Source: Mariniphaga sp964398855 (lineage in GTDB: Bacteria; Bacteroidota; Bacteroidia; Bacteroidales; Prolixibacteraceae). Taken from it: a DNA stretch of 50,655 nucleotides. The stretch spans positions 1 through 50,655 of the forward strand of contig CAYNOQ010000007.1 of assembly GCA_964398855.1 (NCBI GenBank), read 5' to 3'. Position 1 is the stretch's first letter. Every line of letters begins with the position of its first letter. This document shows positions 8,121 through 16,912 of the stretch, piece after piece. Made by a program: the position numbers and the translations under genes. Below the pieces are notes generated by a model, which saw nothing but the letters and a program-made list of their open reading frames with translations, did not search any database and was not told the DNA's origin.

Positions 8121-10325
8121 ATGACAGATAAAGAACTTCAAAAAATATACGGACAAATTTGCAGCAACCTTTCAGCCCGGAGGCTAAAACCTGCATTTGA
8201 CCTGTTAGGCGGACTGATTCAAAAAACCGGACAGGGAAATTTTTACGATGAATACAGAAATTTAGAAGAGACCTACCATTATATGCTGAAATATACGGTG
8301 GAAGGCATTCGGGACCCGGAACGGCAGAAGGTTTACCTGAAGCTCATCGTTTCTGTTTTTAGTCTTGCCGATAAGGTGAATGAAGCGATCCGGCTGCGGT
8401 TTTCGCCATCGTTGGAGTTTGAGAAAAAGAGAACCTTCGATGCAATTTTTGTTGCTGAATTTCCGAAATTTACCGACAATCTGGAGAATTTCTATCTTCA
8501 GGAAAATTCCGGTTTGACTGAAAATATAAAAAATCACCAAAAGCAGATATTCCGGTTGTTCTATCATCTTTGGTTTCGCAACAACATATCGGCTGAAGAA
8601 TCGGAAGCGCTGAAAGATTTTTTTAAAAATCCGATAGTTCCCGTGCATTACAAATCTTTTCTGATCACTGCGCTGACAATGAGCGTTCAGCGCTATTTTG
8701 ATGAAGAGAAATTTCATCTGCTTTTTGATGCTTTTCAATCGGAAAATGCTGAAATTAATCAGCGCGCTTTTGTGGGGCTGCTCATCGGTTTTTATCGGTA
8801 TGATGAGCGTATGCACTTTTATCCCGCCTTAACCGGAAGACTGAAAATAATCAGCGAAAATCCGGGGTTTACGGAAAATCTGGAGCGGATTATTTTGCAG
8901 CTGATCCGGAGCAAGGAGACCGAAAAACTACAGCAGCGCATCCGCGATGAGATTGTACCCGAAATGATTAAAATCAGTCCCAACCTGAAAGATAAAATCA
9001 ATTTGGACAGTCTGATGGAGGATGTTTTTGGCGAAGACAAAAACCCCGACTGGCAGGAGATTTTCAGCGAGTCTCCCGGATTTATTGACAAAATGGAGGA
9101 GCTTTCCGAGCTGCAGATGGAGGGAGCCGATGTTTTTATGGAATCTTTTGCTATGTTGAAATCATTCCCTTTTTACGATGAAATGGGGAACTGGTTTATT
9201 CCCTATTTTATTGAAAATCCTGAGATTACGGAAGTTCTGGACACTTCTGACAAAGTGGTTATGCGGCTGCTGGATGCTGTTGACAAGGCGCCTGTTTTGT
9301 GCAATTCGGATAAATATTCGTTCAGTTTCAGCATTCAGTCCATACCGCAGGAGAACAGAAATTTTATGGAAGCGGCTGTTCATGCCGAAATGGAACAGCT
9401 CAAAGAGCTGCTTGCCGATGAGGAGCTGACAAAACCGGGGCATTTAGATGAGATTGTTTCAAACCGTTATATTCAGGATTTGTATCGGTTTTACAAGCTT
9501 TTTCCCCGAAAAAGTGATTTTGAAGATATTTTTAACTGGAAAATGGATTTCCACAATACGTTAGCTTTGGGTGATATTCTCAAAGAACATCCCCAGGTTC
9601 TGCGAAATATTGCTGAATACTATTTTGTCAAAAACTATTTTGAAGAAGCTGCCGAAATTTTTGAGTATCTGCTTGAGCAGGAGCCTAATGGCGAGCTTTA
9701 TCAAAAGATTGCCTATTGCCTGCAAAAAACCGGAGATTTTGAAAAATCTCTTGAAAATTATCTCAAGGCAGAGCTGTATGAAGTGAACCACCTTTGGAAT
9801 CTGAAGAAAATCGCTCTTTGCTACCGTTATCTGAAACAGCCCGGCAAGGCGCTGGAATATTATCAGGCTGCCGAGCGGCTCGATCCCGATGACCTGAACA
9901 ACCAGCTCAATATCGGACGCTGTTTGCTGGAGCTGCATGAATATGATGAAGCGCTGAAGTGCTATTTCAAAGTGGAATATCTTGCTCCCGGAAATAAGAA
10001 AGTTTGGCGCCCCATCGCCTGGTGCTCCTTCCTGACAGGGAAAAAAGAGCAGGCAGAAAAATATCTTGCGCAGTTGCTTGAGGACAATCCTTTAAAACAT
10101 GATTTTATGAATATGGGACATGTGCAGTGGAGTTTGGGGAACCGGAAAGATGCTTTAGATTTCTACTGCAAATCGGTGTCGAAAAAAGGATTTACGGAAG
10201 AGGAATTTCTTGAAGTTTTTGATGAAGACCTGCCCCATTTGATTGATCAGGGTGTTGACAAGGATGATGTGCCGATTATGCTTGACCAGTTCAGATACTT
10301 TTTGGAAAAACAGAATCCGGTTTAA
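8121..10325 (+). CDS. Large tetratricopeptide-repeat protein
   Basis: This 734-aa protein has no signal peptide or membrane segment. The first 500 residues are helical and rich in charged and aromatic residues but lack a motif I recognise. From about residue 505 to 690 a run of TPR units is visible, with the spaced pattern of small and aromatic residues in segments such as AEYYFVKNYFEEAAEIFEYLL, CYRYLKQPGKALEYYQAAE and GRCLLELHEYDEALKCYFK. TPR superhelices bind partner proteins, so a scaffold or co-chaperone role is likely, but the partner is unknown. It has its own strong promoter and no close same-strand partner; the next gene begins 264 bp downstream. The ATG at 8121 was chosen because of that promoter. 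Confidence 0.85.
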   Translation: MTDKELQKIYGQICSNLSARRLKPAFDLLGGLIQKTGQGNFYDEYRNLEETYHYMLKYTVEGIRDPERQKVYLKLIVSVFSLADKVNEAIRLRFSPSLEFEKKRTFDAIFVAEFPKFTDNLENFYLQENSGLTENIKNHQKQIFRLFYHLWFRNNISAEESEALKDFFKNPIVPVHYKSFLITALTMSVQRYFDEEKFHLLFDAFQSENAEINQRAFVGLLIGFYRYDERMHFYPALTGRLKIISENPGFTENLERIILQLIRSKETEKLQQRIRDEIVPEMIKISPNLKDKINLDSLMEDVFGEDKNPDWQEIFSESPGFIDKMEELSELQMEGADVFMESFAMLKSFPFYDEMGNWFIPYFIENPEITEVLDTSDKVVMRLLDAVDKAPVLCNSDKYSFSFSIQSIPQENRNFMEAAVHAEMEQLKELLADEELTKPGHLDEIVSNRYIQDLYRFYKLFPRKSDFEDIFNWKMDFHNTLALGDILKEHPQVLRNIAEYYFVKNYFEEAAEIFEYLLEQEPNGELYQKIAYCLQKTGDFEKSLENYLKAELYEVNHLWNLKKIALCYRYLKQPGKALEYYQAAERLDPDDLNNQLNIGRCLLELHEYDEALKCYFKVEYLAPGNKKVWRPIAWCSFLTGKKEQAEKYLAQLLEDNPLKHDFMNMGHVQWSLGNRKDALDFYCKSVSKKGFTEEEFLEVFDEDLPHLIDQGVDKDDVPIMLDQFRYFLEKQNPV

Positions 10326-10589
10326 AATCCTTTTTTTTGCAATATTGAATGCATAACCGTGTGAATTTTTTGAATTTGCTCTGTGAGTTACTTTTTGTCT
10401 TTCTTTGTGTCTCGCTGATTTTCGCAGATTATTAAGAACAATTCAGCCCGGATAAAACAGGGTGTTGTTTAACCCCCGAAGTTATCAACAGAGAAACTTT
10501 CATAAAAAACTGCACTTTCGATTTTAAAGTTTTAACGATTTTCATAATTTTGAACGCCATTTGATATTTCGTAGAAATAAAAAAGACGA
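10326..10589. other. Non-coding spacer between the TPR and serine hydrolase genes
   Basis: No gene is seen here. A T-run directly follows the TPR stop codon. The stretch 10400-10432, with short alternating T-rich and GCTGATTTTCGCAG words, looks like the degenerate intergenic repeats common in Bacteroidota. A TAATTTTG -7-type box lies at 10545-10552 ahead of the next gene, without a clear -33 element. Confidence 0.4.
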
Positions 10590-11858
10590 ATGAAAAGAAT
10601 GAGATTGATTTTCCTGTTGTTAGTTCTTGTAGTTGCTTCGTTTATTACGACAAACAAGCGTATTTCTTCTTCGCCGGATTCGCTGACGGATTTTGAAGAG
10701 TTGCGTTTGTCGCAAACAGAAAAAGAGTTGAAAAGAATGGAACATCTTTTCAATAATTTTGACGAATGGCTGAATGCCGAAATTGACAGCACCGGAACCG
10801 TTGGTGGAGCCGTTGCCATCATTTACAGGGATAGCATAGCTTATCAAAAATGCTTTGGTGTGCGTAAAATCGGAACTGCCGACTCTGTAAATGAGCACAC
10901 AATCTTTCGGTTGGCTTCTGTTTCAAAAACTTTTACGGGTATGCTCTCAGGCATTCTGGCACAGGAGAATAAAATAGATTTCAACGAGCGCATTTTAGAT
11001 ATACTTCCCGATTTTAAGTTAAGTACTTCACTAAACACGGATAGTTTAACAGTTGCTAATCTGCTGTCACACACTTCGGGGCTGGCGCCCTACGCTTATG
11101 ATGATCTGGTGGAGAGCCACGTGCCTTTTAAAACGATTTATACGCGCCTGAAACATGCTGCAATTTCGGCAAATCCCGGAAAGATGTATAGCTACCAGAA
11201 TGTGATGTTCAGCCTGATAGATACTATTTTTACCCTAAAAACAGCAAAGAATTTTGATCGGCTAATCCATGAAAAAATATTCACTCCGTTAGAAATGAGT
11301 GATGCTTCAACCGGCTTCCCGGCTTTCCGGGATAACGAAAACAAAGCGTTGCCTCACAGCAGAACAAATACTTCCTATCAGCTGCTGCCGCTGAATAACC
11401 GTTACTATTCCACAGCTCCTGCAGCCGGCGTCAATGCGAGCATCTCCGACATGTCAAAGTTTGTTCTTGCGCTTCTCGACAATGAAAATCCTTTGCTGGA
11501 AGACAGCATCAGCCGGATTGTTTTCGGACCCCGGATTGTTACGCCGCTGAGCCGCGGATATTTCAGATACTGGGACGATATCGATCTGAAAAGCTATGGA
11601 TTAGGCTGGCGGCTGATTGATTACAAAGGACGGAGAATTGCCTGCCACAGCGGATACGTGAAGGGATATCGGTCGGAAATTATTGTCTGCCGGGAGGAGA
11701 ATATCGGTTTTGTATATCTGACAAACTCGCCTGATGCCGTGGCTTCACAAAGCGCTCCCGTCTTTTTTAACTCCTTTTTTAATTACCTTTCCAATCCTGT
11801 AATAATCACCGGAACTGATCCTTTGCAGGAAGATAGCGTAATTATGCAGGGGAGTTGA
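10590..11858 (+). CDS. Serine hydrolase, class C beta-lactamase/penicillin-binding-like
   Basis: This 422-aa protein starts with a hydrophobic signal or anchor segment (about residues 4-20), so it acts in the periplasm or at the membrane. The serine-hydrolase active-site motifs of the beta-lactamase class C/PBP4* superfamily are present in order: SVSK (SxxK, about residue 111), YQN (YxN, about residue 203) and HSG in CHSGYVKGY near residue 352. These families include D-amino-acid peptidases, esterases and true beta-lactamases, and the sequence alone does not decide between them. It appears monocistronic, with a TAATTTTG -7-type box at 10545-10552. The next gene begins 150 bp downstream. Confidence 0.85.
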   Translation: MKRMRLIFLLLVLVVASFITTNKRISSSPDSLTDFEELRLSQTEKELKRMEHLFNNFDEWLNAEIDSTGTVGGAVAIIYRDSIAYQKCFGVRKIGTADSVNEHTIFRLASVSKTFTGMLSGILAQENKIDFNERILDILPDFKLSTSLNTDSLTVANLLSHTSGLAPYAYDDLVESHVPFKTIYTRLKHAAISANPGKMYSYQNVMFSLIDTIFTLKTAKNFDRLIHEKIFTPLEMSDASTGFPAFRDNENKALPHSRTNTSYQLLPLNNRYYSTAPAAGVNASISDMSKFVLALLDNENPLLEDSISRIVFGPRIVTPLSRGYFRYWDDIDLKSYGLGWRLIDYKGRRIACHSGYVKGYRSEIIVCREENIGFVYLTNSPDAVASQSAPVFFNSFFNYLSNPVIITGTDPLQEDSVIMQGS

Positions 11859-12008
11859 TTTTTTTATATCTTTAGGATTTTCCATTTTTGTAAACTTGTG
11901 AGAACCGGATTTGATCAAAAACCTGATTGAAATTCTTGAAAAACAGTATTTTAAGGAGACAAAGATTTTTTGTTGCCGATACTTTTGAAAATATTTAATT
12001 TTATTCAC

Positions 12009-12659
12009 ATGAAGTTCAAATACTGGATAATTTCATTTGTGGTTTTTGGTTGCACTTCTGCCGATGCTCAGTTTCCCGAAGTTGAAAATAGTCTGGACAG
12101 AAAAATTAAGGCATTTCTCGAAGAGAATGTCAGCAACTGGAGCGATATGAATATTCCGCTCTCCGATGGCAGGATACTCTATGATATTATTGTGGAAAAC
12201 GGATATACAAGCGCCGTTGAAATCGGAACATCCACCGGGCATTCAGCAGTCTGGATTGCCTGGGCGCTGAGTAAAACAGGCGGCAGACTAATTACCGTTG
12301 AAATAGACAAAAACCGTTGGTTACAGGCAAAAGCAAACTTTGTAAAAGCCGGCGTTGACAAATTTATTGATGCCCGCTTAGGAAATGCGCACGACATTGT
12401 GCCGCAGCTTGAAGGAAAGTTTGATTTTGTTTTCAGCGATGCCGACAAATATTGGTATAAACAGTATTTTTTGGATATGGACCCAAAACTCGAAGCGGGC
12501 GGCTGTTTTACGGCGCACAACACTTCATCCAGAATTTCGGGAATTCGTGAGTTTTTGGATTATGTTGAGAGCCGCAGCGATTACAAGACAACATTTGCCG
12601 GCGATGGCAACCAGGGAATTTCAATCAGCTATAAACTGCCAAAAATCAATGAAAATTGA
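12009..12659 (+). CDS. Exported class I O-methyltransferase-like protein
   Basis: This 216-aa protein carries the class I SAM-methyltransferase core: motif I as AVEIGTSTGHSAVW (about residues 62-75), the acidic end of strand 2 as LITVEIDKN, and FDFVFSDADKYWY for motif IV. That order matches the catechol/caffeoyl-CoA O-methyltransferase family. Unusually, the start ATG at 12009 is followed by a clear signal peptide (KYWIISFVVFGC, then TSADAQF), cleavable after ADA or possibly lipidated at the Cys. Export would place a SAM-dependent enzyme in the periplasm, where SAM is not normally supplied. The TTG start of the permease gene overlaps its stop codon by four bases, so both genes are probably co-translated. 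Confidence 0.8.
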   Translation: MKFKYWIISFVVFGCTSADAQFPEVENSLDRKIKAFLEENVSNWSDMNIPLSDGRILYDIIVENGYTSAVEIGTSTGHSAVWIAWALSKTGGRLITVEIDKNRWLQAKANFVKAGVDKFIDARLGNAHDIVPQLEGKFDFVFSDADKYWYKQYFLDMDPKLEAGGCFTAHNTSSRISGIREFLDYVESRSDYKTTFAGDGNQGISISYKLPKINEN

Positions 12660-14014
12660 AAAACTCATCTCAAAATCTTGAAAGAAAACTTGGGCTTTTC
12701 CCTGTTATCAATATCGTAATTGCCAACATTATCGGAGCAGGAATTTTCACCACAACTGGCTATTTAATGGATTTTTTAGGAAATCCTTTGCTGATGATTT
12801 CACTCTGGTTTGTTGGCGGACTCATCGCTTTTTGTGGTGCGCTCGCTTTTGGGGAGTTGGGCGCAACATTCCCGGAAGCGGGCGGCGAATACAATTTTAT
12901 CTCCAAACTGTTTCATCCGATGCTTGGTTTTTTGAGCGGCTGGCTCTCGCTGATTGTGGGTTTTTCGGCGCCTATTGCTGCTTCTGCCATTGGTTTCAGT
13001 AAATATTTTCTGATGGCTGCTCCCGGATTTCAATCCTGGATTTTATCAGCCGTTCATCTGAGCCCGGAAACATTTGGCAGACTGCTGGCTATTCTGGTCA
13101 TTCTCATTTTTTCATCGCTTCACGCCATGGGCGTGGTTTTCGGTTCAAGGGTTCAAAACGGTTTGACCATTCTGAAAATTGTGCTTGTTGCCGGGCTTGC
13201 CATAATCGGACTGATATGGGGAACCGGAAGCTATGAGCACCTGAAATCTTCCATTGGCAAAGGAGCATTCACTTTCGATTTCAGCGGCTGGAAATCCATC
13301 GGACTTTCACTCATGTTTATCATGTTTGCCTATAGCGGCTGGAATGCAGCAACTTATATTGGTTCGGAAATCAAAAATCCCATCAGGGTAATTCCCCGTT
13401 CCCTGCTGATTTCCACGGCTGTTGTAACTGTTTTGTATGTTCTGCTGAATCTCTTTTTCGTTTATGCCATTCCGCCCGGCATGATGGCGGGCGAACCCGA
13501 AATTGGCGGATTAGCAGTTTCGTTTGCGTTCGGTGAATTTACAGGAACAGTTATTTCTCTGCTCATTTCGTTTGCCCTTTTTTCATCGCTGAGCGCTTTC
13601 ATTATTTTGGGTCCGCGGGTATATTATTCCATGTCCCGCGACGGCTATTTTTTCAAATGGGTTTCAGCGGTGCATCCACGTTTTAAGGTTCCGCAAAATG
13701 CGCTGATGCTGCAAAGCGGTATTGCCATTGTTCTGGTGCTTTCCGGAACTTTTGAGCAAATCATTGCCTACATGGGCTTTTCATTGGGAATTTTTCCGAT
13801 TCTTGCGGTTTTGGGCGTTTTTAAATTGCGTATCAGGGGAACGAGCAAACTCAAACTTCCCGGCTTTCCGTTTGTGCATATTTTCTTTATTCTGATCAGT
13901 ATGGGTATTTTGGTACTCGCTTTTTTTGAGCGACCGCAGGAGTCAACCATAGCAATTCTCACCGCTCTTTCCGGAATTCCGGTTTTTTACTGGTTCAAAA
14001 GGAAAAACCGCTGA
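12656..14014 (+). CDS. Amino-acid permease, APC superfamily
   Basis: This 452-aa integral membrane protein has about 12 hydrophobic segments and is typical of amino acid-polyamine-organocation transporters. The signature of transmembrane helix 1 (IIGAGIFTTTG, about residues 25-35) is the unwound substrate-binding GxG segment of the APC fold. A second conserved segment, FAYSGWNAATYIGSEIKNP near residue 225, corresponds to the substrate-binding helix 6 region. It probably exchanges or imports neutral amino acids with protons; the substrate cannot be told. The start is a TTG at 12656 that overlaps the stop of the upstream methyltransferase-like gene (TTGA). It ends one base before the convergent plsC-like gene, leaving no room for a conventional terminator. 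Confidence 0.9.
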   Translation: MKNSSQNLERKLGLFPVINIVIANIIGAGIFTTTGYLMDFLGNPLLMISLWFVGGLIAFCGALAFGELGATFPEAGGEYNFISKLFHPMLGFLSGWLSLIVGFSAPIAASAIGFSKYFLMAAPGFQSWILSAVHLSPETFGRLLAILVILIFSSLHAMGVVFGSRVQNGLTILKIVLVAGLAIIGLIWGTGSYEHLKSSIGKGAFTFDFSGWKSIGLSLMFIMFAYSGWNAATYIGSEIKNPIRVIPRSLLISTAVVTVLYVLLNLFFVYAIPPGMMAGEPEIGGLAVSFAFGEFTGTVISLLISFALFSSLSAFIILGPRVYYSMSRDGYFFKWVSAVHPRFKVPQNALMLQSGIAIVLVLSGTFEQIIAYMGFSLGIFPILAVLGVFKLRIRGTSKLKLPGFPFVHIFFILISMGILVLAFFERPQESTIAILTALSGIPVFYWFKRKNR

Positions 14015-14767
14015 CTACTTCGTCACTTCAATAATCTCTTTCAGCATCTCATCAATTTGCTCACGGGTTTCTGATAGCAGAATCTGGTAATCACTATGAA
14101 TTAAAGGCTTTCCGTAGCGAATGGTTACGTGAGTAACCGGTTTGCACATTTGCCTGAAAAAATGTCCTATGAACGTGTCGTTTCCCACCCAGGCATCATT
14201 GTTATCTCTGTAATGAATTGCCATTGGAATGACGGGAATCCCGGAATCGGCGGCAATTTTAAAGCTTCCCTTTTTGAAGGGTTTGGTTAATGGTCCCATG
14301 TAGGAAGTGCCTTCCGGGAAAAGCACGACGGAAATACCGTTCTCTATTGCCTGTCTGATTTTGTTCATGGTGGAAAGAAGGCTGTGCAATTCATCCCGCT
14401 CCACAAAAATTGTGTTGTTGATTTTTGCTCCCTGTTTCATCAGTGGCCAGTTTTTTAACTCCGCTTTTGCCACGAATCCGGCAGAAGTGTAGGCTGCCAC
14501 TATGAAAATATCCAAGTAGCTGCGATGATTCGGCATCAAAATAAAATGGGAATCTATCGGAGATTCGTTTTTTTTCACTTTAACACCGCAAACCCATAAA
14601 ATACTTTTTCCCCAGGTCTGCATTGCCCAATTTTGCAAACGGCGGCTGAATCCGAAAAACCTGAGCCACACCATACCAACCATAACCACAAAGGCTGAAA
14701 CAGCCAGAACAGACAACAATCTGATAAGAGCTAACGGGAAAAATAAAATAATTCTTGCAGTTCTCAT
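14015..14767 (-). CDS. plsC: 1-acyl-sn-glycerol-3-phosphate acyltransferase
   Basis: PlsC-family enzymes add the second acyl chain to lysophosphatidic acid in phospholipid synthesis at the inner membrane. The HX4D catalytic motif is visible as NHRSYLD (about residues 80-86), and the glycerol-phosphate binding motif as LFPEGTSYMGP near residue 150. The N-terminus has a long hydrophobic helix (about residues 6-40). At 250 aa it is a normal length. Upstream on the same strand is nadD, 23 bp away, so it is probably the last gene of the yicC-gmk-nadD run. A relative acting on another lipid is possible because Bacteroidota carry several PlsC paralogues. Confidence 0.9.
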   Translation of the reverse strand: MRTARIILFFPLALIRLLSVLAVSAFVVMVGMVWLRFFGFSRRLQNWAMQTWGKSILWVCGVKVKKNESPIDSHFILMPNHRSYLDIFIVAAYTSAGFVAKAELKNWPLMKQGAKINNTIFVERDELHSLLSTMNKIRQAIENGISVVLFPEGTSYMGPLTKPFKKGSFKIAADSGIPVIPMAIHYRDNNDAWVGNDTFIGHFFRQMCKPVTHVTIRYGKPLIHSDYQILLSETREQIDEMLKEIIEVTK

Positions 14768-14790
14768 TTATCAGACAATCTGTTAAATTC

Positions 14791-15396
14791 TTATTTGTAA
14801 AATCCTTTTTTATCGATGAATTCCCATACACCCGGCGGTAAAAAGTGCCGGATATCTTTGCCGTTTTTGATGGCTTCGCGAATGAAAGATGATGAAATTT
14901 CCATTTGTGGCGCATTTTCGGCAACATCAATATTGGGATGTTCAATTTTCGAAAAATCAAAACCGGGGCGCGGATAAACGACTATTCCGAAATGCTCTAA
15001 AATCATTTCGTGGTTTTTCCATTTGTGAAAACTTTCCAGATTGTCGGAACCCATCAGTATTTTGAAAGTTCTGCCGGGATTTCGTTCCTGCAGATAGGTA
15101 AGCGTGTCAATAGTGTAGCTCGGTTTGGGCAGAAAAAACTCAATGTCGGAAACCTGCATGCGCTCATCACCTTCGATGGCAAGCTGAACCATCTCCAAAC
15201 GGTCGTAATCATTTAATAAGCTGTTTTTTAGCTTGTGCGGATTTTGTGGCGTAACCACAAACCAAAACTCATTTAATGCAGCAAACTCCACCATATAGTT
15301 TGCAATGGCAAGGTGCCCGATATGTACCGGATTAAAAGAACCGAAATAGAGTCCGGTGATTTTTTTTGAATATTTTCTTGGAGCTGCCTGTTTCAT
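14791..15396 (-). CDS. nadD: Nicotinate-nucleotide adenylyltransferase
   Basis: NadD makes deamido-NAD from nicotinate mononucleotide and ATP. The nucleotidyltransferase signature GSFNPVHIGHL appears at about residues 16-26, with the T/HxGH-type active site. The C-terminal ISSSFIREAI motif near residue 165 matches the SxxxR ATP-binding motif. The frame extends upstream to 15504, but that would run into gmk, so I chose the ATG at 15396, which gives 201 aa with a short basic leader before the first strand. gmk lies 40 bp upstream and yicC before it, an order common in Bacteroidota. Confidence 0.93.
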   Translation of the reverse strand: MKQAAPRKYSKKITGLYFGSFNPVHIGHLAIANYMVEFAALNEFWFVVTPQNPHKLKNSLLNDYDRLEMVQLAIEGDERMQVSDIEFFLPKPSYTIDTLTYLQERNPGRTFKILMGSDNLESFHKWKNHEMILEHFGIVVYPRPGFDFSKIEHPNIDVAENAPQMEISSSFIREAIKNGKDIRHFLPPGVWEFIDKKGFYK

Positions 15397-15436
15397 GGTT
15401 GCGAAATTGATTGCATTGGCGGATTCATTTTTGATT

Positions 15437-16006
15437 TTATTCACGAAAAAGAAAATCGGAAACTGCTCTTTCTGTTTCATCCAAAGCCGCCGGCAAAATA
15501 TCATTTATGATAATCACATCAAACTGACCGGCAGATTCCAGCTCTTTTTTTGCTTTTGCAATGCGGATGTTGATTTTCTGTTCCGTTTCAGTGGAGCGGT
15601 TTCTCAATCGTCTCTCCAGCTCTTCCACAGAAGGGGGTTCAACAAAAATTGCAAGCGCATCGCTTCCGTAATTTTTTTTAATATTTAATCCGCCTACCAC
15701 ATCCACGTCAAAAATTACATTTTTGCCCAAATCCAGAATACGGGTTACTTCACTTTTCAGCGTTCCATAGAAAATGCCGTCATATACTTCTTCCCACTCC
15801 AAAAATTCCTGATTGTCAATTTTTTGACGAAATTCATTTTCGGGAATAAAATAGTAATCCCTGCCCTGTTTTTCTCCCGGGCGGGGCTGGCGGCTGGTTG
15901 CGGAAACTGAAAATTCAAGCTTGAATTCCTGTTGCAGCAAATGTTTGACAATTGTGGTTTTGCCCGCTCCCGAAGGCGCCGAAATGATGATGAGTTTTCC
16001 TTTCAT
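15437..16006 (-). CDS. gmk: Guanylate kinase
   Basis: Guanylate kinase phosphorylates GMP to GDP. The P-loop SAPSGAGKTT is at residues 8-17, followed by the GMP-binding segment SATSRQPRPGE, GRDYYFI and the conserved FLEWEEVYDGIFYGT. The lid and late ERRLRNR segment are also present. The ATG at 16006 places the P-loop at its usual position and gives 189 aa; an ATG four codons earlier is possible but lies over the stop of yicC. yicC ends two bases upstream, so the genes are tightly coupled. Confidence 0.96.
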   Translation of the reverse strand: MKGKLIIISAPSGAGKTTIVKHLLQQEFKLEFSVSATSRQPRPGEKQGRDYYFIPENEFRQKIDNQEFLEWEEVYDGIFYGTLKSEVTRILDLGKNVIFDVDVVGGLNIKKNYGSDALAIFVEPPSVEELERRLRNRSTETEQKINIRIAKAKKELESAGQFDVIIINDILPAALDETERAVSDFLFRE

Positions 16007-16007
16007 G

Positions 16008-16883
16008 CTACAACACATTCAGCAATTGTTCTTTAATCCGTTCCAGATGATCTTTCATTTTTACCACAATCCGCTGGATGGAACTGTCATACGCCTTGGA
16101 ACCCAATGTGTTGATTTCGCGTCCCATTTCCTGAGAGATGAAGTTCAGTTTTCTTCCGTTGGAGAGCGGATGGGCAAGCGTTTCAAGGAAATAGTTACAG
16201 TGATTTGTCAACCGAATTTTCTCTTCATTCATATCCATTTTGTCGAGATAAAAGACCAGTTCCTGTTCAAAGCGGTTTTTGTCGATGTTTTCGCTCAGCT
16301 GAAACTTTCCCAAATTTTCGGAAAGACGGCTTTTCACGAGTTCAATCCGCTGCTTTTCAAAAGGTTCTATTTCAGCCAGCAAATTCATAATGCTTTTTGC
16401 ATTGGAGATAATATCATCTTCAAGCGCTTTGCCTTCAGTTGCTCTGAAATTGTCAATATCCTGAATCGCTTTGCGCAAATTTTCCAAAATCACCTGCCAC
16501 TCTTCTTCGCACGGCGTTTCATATTCAGTTTTAATGACATCGGGAAGGCGAAGAATCGCCTGCATGGTAGCCTGGTCTGTCGGCAGTCCCAGCTCGCTGT
16601 TGATTTTTCGCAGGCTCTCAAAATAGTTTTTCAGAACCGGCTCGTTAATTTTGCTGTTGGTCTCATCGCCGTGGTTTTCCACATAGATGGTCAGGTCCAT
16701 TTTTCCGCGGAGCAGCTTTTCGGAAAGTTCCTTTCTGATTTCGATTTCTTTTTCGCGATAGACCGGCGGAGTGCGCACATTGATGTCAATCTGCTTGCTG
16801 TTTAACGACTTTAGCTCAAGAATAATTTTCTTGTTATTCACTTCAAATTCGGCTTTTCCAAAGCCTGTCATTGATTTTATCAT
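16008..16883 (-). CDS. yicC: YicC-family endoribonuclease
   Basis: This 291-aa protein starts with the family signature MIKSMTGFGKAE and ends with the conserved DUF1732 block (SQEMGREINTLGSKA, then a helix ending in KEQLLNVL). YicC/YloC proteins are cytoplasmic ring-forming RNases; in Escherichia coli YicC is linked to small-RNA turnover. Length matches the family (about 290 aa). It leads the yicC-gmk-nadD-plsC run. A TAAATTCG box on the minus strand (16899-16906) about 16 bases before the start codon is a plausible variant -7 element. Confidence 0.93.
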   Translation of the reverse strand: MIKSMTGFGKAEFEVNNKKIILELKSLNSKQIDINVRTPPVYREKEIEIRKELSEKLLRGKMDLTIYVENHGDETNSKINEPVLKNYFESLRKINSELGLPTDQATMQAILRLPDVIKTEYETPCEEEWQVILENLRKAIQDIDNFRATEGKALEDDIISNAKSIMNLLAEIEPFEKQRIELVKSRLSENLGKFQLSENIDKNRFEQELVFYLDKMDMNEEKIRLTNHCNYFLETLAHPLSNGRKLNFISQEMGREINTLGSKAYDSSIQRIVVKMKDHLERIKEQLLNVL

Positions 16884-16912
16884 CAGTAAAAATTTTTGCG
16901 AATTTACAGATT

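Noticed and set aside
13980..14010. CGGTTTTT/AAAAACCG inverted repeat at the convergent ends of the permease and plsC genes
   Set aside because: It lies within the permease coding sequence and no T-run follows on either strand, so I do not call it a terminator.
15921..16805. A 294-aa open frame on the plus strand across gmk and yicC
   Set aside because: It is a shadow of yicC and gmk in an opposite frame; the proteins on the minus strand carry clear family motifs, and this frame shows none.
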